A stretch of DNA of 14,086 nt from Fibrobacter sp. UBA1313 (GTDB taxonomy: Bacteria; Fibrobacterota; Fibrobacteria; Fibrobacterales; Fibrobacteraceae). The notes below the pieces were generated by a model. It was not told the origin of the DNA. It saw nothing but the letters and a program-made list of their open reading frames with translations, and ran no database searches. The DNA lies in contig DBTP01000048.1 in assembly GCA_002307115.1 (NCBI GenBank), positions 1 to 14,086 of the forward strand, written 5' to 3'. This document shows positions 1 to 6,165 of the stretch, piece by piece. The position numbers were made by a program, and so were the translations under genes. Numbering within the stretch: position 1 is the stretch's first letter; each line of letters opens with the position of its first letter.

Positions 1-36
1 GGAATGTAAAATATCAATTAGCTCTTCAAAATTCAT
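1..36 (-). CDS. Possible N-terminus of a divergent gene, cut by the window edge
   Basis: Reading the minus strand from an ATG at 36-34 gives twelve open codons (MNFEELIDILHS) to the window edge. The residues look like an amphipathic protein start, and the orientation is divergent from the serine hydrolase at 81. No clear ribosome binding site lies upstream of this ATG, and twelve codons are too few to recognise a family. It may equally be non-coding leader of the next gene. Confidence 0.3.
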   Translation of the reverse strand, partial: MNFEELIDILHS

Positions 37-80
37 GTTTAGAATTGTAGCTTTTTAGTGATTTGATAGAAGGCGTTTAT

Positions 81-1121
81 ATGGATTTTGACCAAAAATT
101 GCAAGATTTGTTTTCGGAGGCTGGGAAGGGCTCTCTTTTTTCTAAAGCCGTTGTTGGATTGTTATATCCTGACGGTTCGCGGAAAGTGGTCTCGTTTAAC
201 ACGACTGTAAATTCTGTGTTTGATATTGCCTCTTTAACTAAAGTGTGTCCCACATCCACATTGGCTCTGAAATTTATTCTTTCGGACGAGTTGTCATTAG
301 ATTCGCAGGTCATTGAGTGGATTCCAGAATTGAATACAAATTATCGGGAACAAATTTTAGTGCGTCATTTGCTTACACACAGTTTGGATTATCGTGTGCC
401 CATGAGCTCTTTGAAAAATTTGCCACCACAAGAAATTCTCAATACGCTTTTTTCGTATCAGTTTGAAAAAGCTCCAGGATCCATTTTTAATTATGGGAAT
501 CCAGCGAGTATCTTGTTGGGTTTGATTCTCGCTCGGATGAAGGGAAAAGCGCTCAATGTGTTGGGAGAAGAATACTTTTTTGCGCCTCTAGGAATGATGC
601 GTTCCGGGTGGAATCCACTTTCGCGCGTATTACTTGAAGACATTATTCCTACCGAAAAATGTCCTTGGCGCGGTCGAGATATTCAAGGGGAAATACACGA
701 TGAAAGTGCACATACTCTTTCTGCACTTTCTCCCGTGGGCTCGGCGGGCATGTTCTCTTGCGTCCCCGATTTGTTGAACTTTGTACAAATGATTCTTGGT
801 GATGGCGAGTTTGAAGGTCGCCGCATTATGCCTAAAGGCGTTTTAAAAATGGTGTCTACAAATGCCATTGCGGATACGGTCCCCACAGAATGTACGGCTT
901 TGGGCTGGGAACTCAATGCCACAAAATTTATGGGAACTCATGCAGGCCAACATGCCTTTGGTAAAACGGGATTCACTGGGGCGAGTATTGTGGCTGATGC
1001 AGATCGTAAAGCGGCGGTTCTCTTGCTGAGTAATTTCACATGGCCCACGAGAGAATCTTCTCCAGATCGCATTCACGCTTTCCGGGCACAACTCGCAGAT
1101 TTATTTTTCCAAAGTTTGTAA
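81..1121 (+). CDS. Serine hydrolase, class C beta-lactamase / penicillin-binding-protein-like family
   Basis: A 346-residue protein of the beta-lactamase-like serine hydrolase superfamily (class C beta-lactamases, DD-peptidases, esterases). The three active-site signatures are visible in order: SLTK at about residues 51-54 (nucleophile Ser51, Lys54), YGN at 138-140, and KTG at about 295-297 in HAFGKTGFTG, close to the H-x-G-x-TG box usual in this family. A GxxHD-type stretch (QGEIHDESAH) typical of the family lies near residue 205. I chose ATG 81 because AGAAGG at 68-73 sits 7 nt upstream; an in-frame TTG at 63 overlaps that site. No signal peptide or lipobox is seen, so it appears cytoplasmic, which is unusual for an enzyme acting on cell wall and argues for an esterase or peptidase on a small substrate. 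True beta-lactam resistance cannot be claimed. It is monocistronic: the next gene starts about 250 nt downstream. Confidence 0.85.
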   Translation: MDFDQKLQDLFSEAGKGSLFSKAVVGLLYPDGSRKVVSFNTTVNSVFDIASLTKVCPTSTLALKFILSDELSLDSQVIEWIPELNTNYREQILVRHLLTHSLDYRVPMSSLKNLPPQEILNTLFSYQFEKAPGSIFNYGNPASILLGLILARMKGKALNVLGEEYFFAPLGMMRSGWNPLSRVLLEDIIPTEKCPWRGRDIQGEIHDESAHTLSALSPVGSAGMFSCVPDLLNFVQMILGDGEFEGRRIMPKGVLKMVSTNAIADTVPTECTALGWELNATKFMGTHAGQHAFGKTGFTGASIVADADRKAAVLLLSNFTWPTRESSPDRIHAFRAQLADLFFQSL

Positions 1122-1368
1122 TCCTGGTTTCAAAATGCATTGAAAAGGCGCTGCAAAAACAGCAAAAAGAAAAAACCCCGAGTTTGAAATGCGTTATGAC
1201 TCTTTGAATAAAAAGGTTTTACTCCCAAAGGACTTTGCGCGGGTTATTCGCAAAGTAATCGTCAAAATAGACACAAAATAAGTGACAAAAAATGGCGAAT
1301 TTGTGATAAATTCTGCTGAAAATAAAAAGTCGTATGAATATTTCTTCAATAAAAGTATATTCATTTCC
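1122..1368. other. Intergenic spacer, no gene seen; contains one inverted repeat
   Basis: This AT-rich stretch separates the serine hydrolase from the lipoprotein at 1369. The only clear structure is a perfect 8-bp inverted repeat, ACTTTGCG at 1232-1239 and CGCAAAGT at 1249-1256, with a 9-nt loop. No T-run follows it on either strand, so it is not a classical terminator; it may be an operator or a leader hairpin. An open frame reaches back from 1369 to a GTG at 1282, but the signal peptide argues for the later start. Confidence 0.5.
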
Positions 1369-2052
1369 ATGAAAAATCGATGCCAACAAATTCTGTTTGT
1401 TTTTATTTTTGCCGGTTCTCTTGTCTTATCCGGATGTTCTTCTGATTCTGATTCCGGGTTAGATATTTCCTATGGACTTCCTTGCGTAGAGCCTACAGAA
1501 ACGACAGTTTCTGGCATAAAATTGCTGACGGTTATTGTCCCGAGTGCGTCTCGTATTGCTAAGAATATTCTTCACCCAGAAAAGGATTTGGCCTATTGTG
1601 GATTTAGTTATGGTTCATCCGTTACCATTACTAATGTATCCGGGGGAACGCTTTACCTCGATAGTCTTGATTTGGAAGTCGCTCGTACGGATGGCAAAGA
1701 TGCCTTTGCAAGCCATGTGGTACTGGATTCTGCCATTACATTGGTAGATAGTGCAACGGTGGTTTTAGATGCTATTGGCGAAATACGTGCTGATAAAATG
1801 AATCTTAAATTTATGCAGGATCTATTGGAACAGACAGTTGCAAACGTGAAAGCAACACCGACCTTGTTTCTCCGTTTTGATGATAGTCATATCTGTCGCG
1901 AATCGGAAGGCTTTGTAGAAAAAGTACTTCTTGCAGGCGGTGTTTTTGTCTTTAAAACCACAAGTTCTGTGGTTGTTTGGATTATTGAGAATCCAAAAGA
2001 TTTTGCAGATACGATTTTGCTGATTCTCAGTATTCTTCTCAAATGTATGTGA
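1369..2052 (+). CDS. Lipoprotein of unknown function
   Basis: A 227-residue predicted lipoprotein. The N-terminus reads MKNRC, a hydrophobic core, then lipobox LSGC with the acylated Cys at residue 23, followed by a Ser/Asp spacer. This places ATG 1369 as the start even though the frame is open upstream to a GTG at 1282, which would add 29 polar residues before the signal peptide. The ribosome binding site is weak. The mature part looks beta-rich and ends in a hydrophobic stretch (about residues 190-227, ending LLKCM) that could be a membrane segment. I do not recognise a domain. It converges on the DUF3465 lipoprotein with only 3 nt between the stop codons. Confidence 0.75.
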   Translation: MKNRCQQILFVFIFAGSLVLSGCSSDSDSGLDISYGLPCVEPTETTVSGIKLLTVIVPSASRIAKNILHPEKDLAYCGFSYGSSVTITNVSGGTLYLDSLDLEVARTDGKDAFASHVVLDSAITLVDSATVVLDAIGEIRADKMNLKFMQDLLEQTVANVKATPTLFLRFDDSHICRESEGFVEKVLLAGGVFVFKTTSSVVVWIIENPKDFADTILLILSILLKCM

Positions 2053-2055
2053 TGA

Positions 2056-2562
2056 TTACTGGTATTTGTGACCGTTGAACTGGATGAATCCTTCAATGTG
2101 TTCTTCATCGGGGTCTTCGTGCGTCCAATGAATGACTCCGCCTTCGTCATTCCATTCGTAGACCCCATAAACATAAACTTCATTTCCGAGCATGGAATCG
2201 GGAACCCTTTCTCCAATATCAATGTTGTGAGCAATGAGTAACGTTTGGCCGCTGGAGAGTTCAATGATAAAACGCTGGTGTTGATCTCCAGACGTATCGT
2301 CACTTAATAACCGAATGACGTTTCCCCGCACAAGCACTTGTAAATCATTTTCTTTATTTTCAAAAGCAGATTGAATTCTTTCGTCAGGGGTTCTTGTCTC
2401 TTCGAGAATGGAATCCATTGGGGTCGTCGAACTACTGCTTATGTTCGAGGAAAAAGAACTGGATGATTCTTCGTCTAGCGGGTGTTTTACGTTTGTGTCG
2501 CAAGAGACAAAAAGAAAGCTGATGCAGAGAAAAATGAATGCAAGAAATGTGTGAATCTTCAT
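2056..2562 (-). CDS. DUF3465-domain lipoprotein
   Basis: A 168-residue predicted lipoprotein. A signal peptide ends in FVSC with the lipid-bearing Cys at residue 21. A short serine-rich linker (about residues 36-49) follows, then one domain to the C-terminus. That domain matches my memory of DUF3465: G-x-V-x-x-L-x-DD near its start, HQRF, GQTLLIAHNID in the middle, and GGVIHWTHEDP with a closing FNGHKYQ. The family is small and of unknown biochemical function; the conserved His and Asp residues suggest ligand or metal binding, which is inference. Start: AGAGG (2575-2571) sits 8 nt before ATG 2562; an in-frame GTG at 2571 overlaps that site. The serine linker is a Fibrobacter habit. Confidence 0.85.
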   Translation of the reverse strand: MKIHTFLAFIFLCISFLFVSCDTNVKHPLDEESSSSFSSNISSSSTTPMDSILEETRTPDERIQSAFENKENDLQVLVRGNVIRLLSDDTSGDQHQRFIIELSSGQTLLIAHNIDIGERVPDSMLGNEVYVYGVYEWNDEGGVIHWTHEDPDEEHIEGFIQFNGHKYQ

Positions 2563-2790
2563 AAAGTACACCTCTAAAGACTGACGGTATTGATGCCTTC
2601 GGCACCTTGATCATGACACTCGGCTTGATCGCTCTTCGCCATTTCGAATGGCAAGCTATATATAGCAAAGTGTGCAGTGTCAGGTGGTTGCCTATAGCCT
2701 CTCGGAGCTCGCTCTGCGAAGCCTGTGTTCCAGAGTGAAAGCAGGCTTCTGGGACAATGTAAAAACAGGTTGAATTTGCTCGGAAAAAAG
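2563..2790. repeat. Hairpin-rich intergenic element
   Basis: The gap between the DUF6765-type gene and the DUF3465 gene (both minus strand) holds several inverted repeats: GCCATT-TCG-AATGGC at 2638-2652, the 12-bp palindrome GCTATATATAGC at 2655-2666, and GAAGCCTG/CAGGCTTC at 2718-2725 and 2742-2749. Open frames on the minus strand cross it but show no convincing protein character or start site. Such a cluster is typical of a dispersed intergenic repeat or a decayed segment. Whether it recurs elsewhere in the genome cannot be judged from one copy. It could also act as an mRNA stabiliser between the two genes. Confidence 0.4.
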
Positions 2791-3990
2791 CTAAGAAATA
2801 GAACCTTGCGACGTTTCTGCGAGAGAAAGGCCTGCGGCATTTAAGAAGTGCTCGATGCAATTTCTGTGCATAATGGCCGCTTTGTTAAAATGGTAATAGT
2901 GAGTTTTTTTCTTTTCAGAGGAAATTCGAAAAGCATCACGCCACGTGTCTTTTTTGTACGACGGAAGTTTTAAACTATAAACACGCTCAATCAAGTTATT
3001 CCAGTCTTCAGATTGGTCCGTTTTCCTCTGCATGAGAACGGATTCTATTTTTGCATCGCCGCCGAGAACGTCTAAGTTGTCGTATGTTCTGGTTTTAAAT
3101 TCTTCATTATTGCGAATGCATTTGAGCGCATATACCATTTGCTTAAAGGCTAATAAAAAATCTTTAGGATTATCGCGTATCATTTCCATACCGATCCCTT
3201 GATTTCGACTTAACCATTGGGGACGATACCGTAAATGCATATAGGGATAATCGGGTAAGTGCCCCATTCGTGCATGAGCTAAGTACACGACCCCGTTGTA
3301 GTCGCGCATGGGGCTAAACAGAGCGTATTGGCGCTGTAGAGGCTTATCTTCAAAGGAATAAAGGCGATCGAAATGTGTGATGTTTAAGGGGTGCCAACGT
3401 CCTTCATCAAATTCTTCAATAGAGGAATCAATTTCATTCACATACCAAGCGGGCCTTCCGATAAAAAACGTGTGAGCCCAAGAGTCTGCCAACACATGCA
3501 TTCTTAAGCCCACTAGGTGTAAGTCTTTCTTTGTTTGGAAATAGTTTTTGGTGTGGTTTACCATATACTTGATGCTACTGCTGTTATTCAGACACATCAA
3601 CCGAAATAGTTTTTTTTGTTTGTCATCTAATTCCCATTGTAAATAAGGCGGAAGGGTAGCTGTGTAAGGTGTTATTCCTTGAAATTGAATTTCGCCTTTG
3701 ATATTACCGGGCAAAAGATGAAATGACATCCAGATTTTTTGCATTTGGGTCATTTGCAGAGGGGTCCACTTCGTGATTGCATTGGTGTTGCATTGTGAAA
3801 ATTCAGTAAATGCCATTACAGTGGGCTGTGGTGTTTCTCGGAGCAAATCCCGTAATTCCGGTTCCACCATACTCGCATTGGAGTCATCGACATACTGAGC
3901 AGCATGCGCGAGAACTTGTGATTCATTTGTATTAAATCCCGCAAGTTTCGCTGCAAAAAATGTGGCATAATAATGAAAATCAAGATTCAT
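2791..3990 (-). CDS. DUF6765-family protein
   Basis: A 399-residue soluble protein that fits the DUF6765 family as I remember it: it opens MNLDFHYYATFFAAKLAGF, followed by HAAQYVDD at about residues 29-36. A metal-ligand-like box HVLADSWAHTFF lies at 165-176 (His165, Asp169, His173 spaced four apart). That spacing resembles zinc sites of phospholipase C/P1-nuclease-like all-alpha enzymes, but enzymatic activity is inference. I chose ATG 3990 because the family begins at this motif and GGAAG lies 8 nt upstream; the frame is open to a GTG at 4182, and the extra 64 residues look unrelated to the family. There is no signal peptide. It lies upstream of the DUF3465 gene on the same strand, separated by 228 nt. 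Confidence 0.75.
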   Translation of the reverse strand: MNLDFHYYATFFAAKLAGFNTNESQVLAHAAQYVDDSNASMVEPELRDLLRETPQPTVMAFTEFSQCNTNAITKWTPLQMTQMQKIWMSFHLLPGNIKGEIQFQGITPYTATLPPYLQWELDDKQKKLFRLMCLNNSSSIKYMVNHTKNYFQTKKDLHLVGLRMHVLADSWAHTFFIGRPAWYVNEIDSSIEEFDEGRWHPLNITHFDRLYSFEDKPLQRQYALFSPMRDYNGVVYLAHARMGHLPDYPYMHLRYRPQWLSRNQGIGMEMIRDNPKDFLLAFKQMVYALKCIRNNEEFKTRTYDNLDVLGGDAKIESVLMQRKTDQSEDWNNLIERVYSLKLPSYKKDTWRDAFRISSEKKKTHYYHFNKAAIMHRNCIEHFLNAAGLSLAETSQGSIS

Positions 3991-4397
3991 AACAAGAGCT
4001 TCCAGAATTTTTAGAGACGGCAATAGAAATGCCATTGGATTTAGATTGACAGGTTGTAGAACGCGAAACGCAATGTGTGCGGCGAGACAGAACATGGTTT
4101 TGCCCCGCCTTTGAAAATTTATTCGTTTTTCGAACCTGAATAATCCCCAAATCCTGTTTAAAAATAGCCATAAAATTCTCACTTCTAATGATGATAGAAA
4201 GCTACCCTTTCTTAGAGAGCCTCGTCAATGTTTTTATTCAAAATGAGGTGCAATCTAGTTTTTTTACGAAAATCACAGACTTTGTAAGGAATTGAAGACA
4301 TTTCATGTAAAACAATTCTTTGTGATTTTAAATAACGAAAATAGAAATCTGCAAAATTGCGGATATTCTAGAGATCCGCGTGCTTATATTTATCACT
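3991..4397. promoter_or_regulatory. Divergent intergenic region with a hairpin in the leader of the serine-rich lipoprotein gene
   Basis: This 407-nt spacer must carry the start signals for the DUF6765-type gene (-) and the lipoprotein gene (+). No strong sigma70 promoter is obvious. A perfect 6-bp inverted repeat, GCGGAT (4359-4364) and ATCCGC (4374-4379) with a 9-nt loop, ends 18 nt before ATG 4398. It could be an operator or a leader hairpin occluding the weak translation start. Open frames in the spacer look spurious. Confidence 0.35.
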
Positions 4398-5003
4398 ATG
4401 AATATCAAACTTCAGAAAGTACAGAAAAAAGTGGCATATCCCTTGGATTCCAAGTCAAAGAAGTGCTTGGCCGCTGCTTTGGGGTTAGCCTCAGCAATTT
4501 CTCTTGCGGGATGCGATTTGGGGACGGGAACCTCGGGGGCTATTGTGAATGTGAGCTCGTCTTCCACGGAAGGGGTTTCTTCGTCATCTTCTGAGGCACT
4601 CGCCGGAGTTATTGCGGCTCCCAGTTCGTCTTCTGTGGTGGAATCGTCCTCTTCGGAAACGTTAGCGGGTGTTATTGCCGATCCCGGATCTAGTGCTCTG
4701 GAACAATCGTCCTCTTCGAGCGTGATGGATACACTGGGTTACATCGAGCCTTATGTGACAGCGGGTGTTGTTATGGTTGAAGAATCCTCTTCTTCTGAAT
4801 TTATCGAGAGCAGCAGTTCTTCCTCGGATTCTCAGATTTCGGTGGATCCGCTTAATTATGGGCCTCTGAGTGGTGATGTTATGATTGAGGATCCGATCAC
4901 AGTGGATGTGGTGCCCCTTTCCTCGTCTTCCGAACAGATTGAGAGCAGTAGTTCTTCCTCGGATTCTCAGATTTCGGTGGATCCGCTTAATTACGACCTT
5001 TGA
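4398..5003 (+). CDS. Serine-rich repeat lipoprotein, possible substrate of the adjacent radical SAM enzyme
   Basis: A 201-residue predicted lipoprotein. A long, lysine-rich signal region ends in lipobox LAGC with Cys39. The mature part is low complexity: runs of four to six serines separate short hydrophobic/acidic cores. Cores come in pairs: EALAGVIAAP (66-75) and ETLAGVIADP (87-96), then two copies of DSQISVDPLNY (144-154, 189-199). The frame stops at TGA 5003, but the second long repeat has a 1-nt deletion relative to the first; adding one base would restore GPLSG and extend the protein to TAA 5062. ATG 4398 is preferred over GTG 4380 for signal-peptide length; neither has a visible ribosome binding site. 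The radical SAM gene follows at 5084. Serine linkers alone are common in Fibrobacter, so it could simply be a surface lipoprotein; the modified-substrate idea rests on repeats and adjacency. Confidence 0.75.
   Translation: MNIKLQKVQKKVAYPLDSKSKKCLAAALGLASAISLAGCDLGTGTSGAIVNVSSSSTEGVSSSSSEALAGVIAAPSSSSVVESSSSETLAGVIADPGSSALEQSSSSSVMDTLGYIEPYVTAGVVMVEESSSSEFIESSSSSSDSQISVDPLNYGPLSGDVMIEDPITVDVVPLSSSSEQIESSSSSSDSQISVDPLNYDL
4806..4893 (+). repeat. Direct repeat, copy 1 (135-nt period)
   Basis: Begins GAGAGCAGCAGTTCTTCC and encodes ESSSSSSDSQISVDPLNY followed by GPLSGDVMIED. It matches copy 2 at 4941 with one mismatch over the first 53 nt (4806-4858 against 4941-4993), then with several changes and one indel. 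The spacing of 135 nt equals 45 codons, so the duplication was in frame. Confidence 0.9.
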
Positions 5004-5026
5004 GTGGTGAAATTATGATTGAGAAT
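4941..5026 (+). repeat. Direct repeat, copy 2, carrying a 1-nt deletion
   Basis: Matches copy 1. After the shared CTTAATTA the text reads CGACCTTTGAGTGG instead of TGGGCCTCTGAGTGG, one base shorter. The motif ATGATTGAG is therefore 134 nt, not 135, after its partner (5015 against 4881). The deletion brings TGA 5001-5003 into frame. Confidence 0.85.
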
Positions 5027-5062
5027 CTGTCTTCTCCTACGGCTGAACCTGCAAAGCACTAA
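4997..5062 (+). other. Out-of-frame coding tail of the lipoprotein
   Basis: In the frame one base off from the lipoprotein, this stretch reads PLSGEIMIENLSSPTAEPAK and one further His before TAA 5060-5062. Its first half matches the in-frame repeat PLSGDVMIED of copy 1, showing it was coding before the frameshift. Its stop lies 21 nt before the radical SAM start, a more usual operon spacing than the present 80 nt. Confidence 0.7.
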
Positions 5063-5083
5063 TTTGCGGGAATTGGAGTTTTC

Positions 5084-6154
5084 TTGAATTTAGTTCTGAA
5101 TCTTACAGAGCAATGCAATTTGCGTTGCTCTTATTGTTATTATGCGGAAACCCAGCCGGAACGGTTGTTCTCTATGAGCGAGGATACTCTGGAACGCGCC
5201 ATTGCCTTGGGGTGGCAGCGCTCTCTGGATCTCGGGCAGCGGTTTCTGAATATTACGTTTTTCGGGGGCGAGCCGTTGTTGTGCAAAGAGAGCATCCTTT
5301 TGGGGATGGAGATGGCGCGGCGCTATCAGCCCAAAGATTCTAAACTCCGTTTTGCAGTGAATACCAACGGCACTTTGTTGGATGAATGCTCGCTGAATTT
5401 ATTTGCGACAGAAAATTTTCGCGTGTTTTTATCTCTGGATGGCCCTCGGGAGATTCACGATGCGCAACGCTCGGGTGCTGATGGCACGGGGAGTTTTGAT
5501 CGCATCGCGCCCTGGATTCCGAGACTCCTCCGTTTGGATACGGTGGTGATTCGCGTGATTACGAGGCACCATTTGAATGACATTGCGTCTTCAGTAAAGT
5601 GGATTCAAGAACAGGGGTTTTCTAGAATTACGACCGCTGTGGATTTTGATGGAAAGTGGACGGGAGAGGCGATGGACGCTCTTGCCCGGGAATACCAAAC
5701 GCTTGCTGCATTTTGGGTTCAGCGAAAAAAGGCGAGCGATCCTTTTTACCTCGGCGTTTTGCAAGATAAGATGCGTCTGGAGTTAGAGAATATGTCTTAT
5801 AAAAAAAGGACGTGCCACATTCTGGAAGGAGCACTCGCGGTTTCTGCGAAAGGGGATTTGTTCCCTTGTACGCGATTCGTTTCCTGTGCACCCCATGCGC
5901 CTTATCGTCTAGGATCTGTTTTTACGGGAGTGGACGAATCGACCACTGAGGAAATTCACTATCACCTGACGCACGACAAAGAATGCTGTGAGGATTGCGC
6001 CCTTAAAACGCGTTGCATCGCCCACGAATGCGCCTGTATCTCTTTTTATACAACAGGCGGTCTCAGCGCCGTATCCGCTGAGGTTTGTGCCCACGAACGG
6101 ATGCTCGCCGAGATTTGTGACGCCGCCGCCTTAGAACTGATGAATTCTCCGTAA
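5084..6154 (+). CDS. Radical SAM/SPASM-domain protein, probable peptide or protein maturase
   Basis: A 356-residue radical SAM enzyme with a C-terminal SPASM-type domain. The cluster motif CNLRCSYC (Cys11, 15, 18) binds the catalytic 4Fe-4S that cleaves S-adenosylmethionine; GGEP at 61-64 contacts SAM. The C-terminal half has Cys244, then G-x4-C (Gly257, Cys262), then Cys302-x2-Cys305-x5-Cys311-x4-Cys316 and Cys335, the pattern of two auxiliary 4Fe-4S clusters. SPASM enzymes typically modify ribosomal peptides or activate sulfatases/dehydrogenases; no sulfatase is nearby. The start is TTG 5084: GGAG at 5075-5078 precedes it by 5 nt, and family members begin just before the Cys motif. It follows the serine-rich lipoprotein, suggesting one operon. 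The specific reaction is unknown. No RiPP recognition domain is evident at the N-terminus. Confidence 0.9.
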   Translation: MNLVLNLTEQCNLRCSYCYYAETQPERLFSMSEDTLERAIALGWQRSLDLGQRFLNITFFGGEPLLCKESILLGMEMARRYQPKDSKLRFAVNTNGTLLDECSLNLFATENFRVFLSLDGPREIHDAQRSGADGTGSFDRIAPWIPRLLRLDTVVIRVITRHHLNDIASSVKWIQEQGFSRITTAVDFDGKWTGEAMDALAREYQTLAAFWVQRKKASDPFYLGVLQDKMRLELENMSYKKRTCHILEGALAVSAKGDLFPCTRFVSCAPHAPYRLGSVFTGVDESTTEEIHYHLTHDKECCEDCALKTRCIAHECACISFYTTGGLSAVSAEVCAHERMLAEICDAAALELMNSP

Positions 6155-6165
6155 TTGAGATTCAA

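Noticed and set aside
81..1121. Calling the serine hydrolase an antibiotic-resistance beta-lactamase
   Set aside because: No signal peptide is visible and the motifs are shared with many esterases and peptidases, so resistance is not supported.
1232..1256. 8-bp inverted repeat as a transcription terminator for the serine hydrolase gene
   Set aside because: There is no U-tract after it on either strand and it lies more than 100 nt after the stop codon; kept only as an unexplained inverted repeat.
2432..2860. Minus-strand frames of 142 and 88 codons over the gap between the DUF6765 and DUF3465 genes
   Set aside because: They overlap both real genes in other frames and cross palindromes; the residue pattern has no protein-like periodicity.
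3991..4182. 64-residue N-terminal extension of the DUF6765-type protein from GTG 4182
   Set aside because: Family members begin at the DFHYY motif and ATG 3990 has a suitable ribosome binding site; the extension adds unrelated basic and hydrophobic residues.
4292..4594. 100-codon plus-strand frame before and overlapping the serine-rich lipoprotein
   Set aside because: It overlaps the lipoprotein signal sequence in another frame and shows no recognisable domain or start signal.
4560..4990. Serine-rich repeats as a CRISPR or tandem satellite array
   Set aside because: The repetition lies in the coding frame, follows codon boundaries and encodes serine linkers typical of Fibrobacter proteins; there are no uniform repeats with unique spacers.
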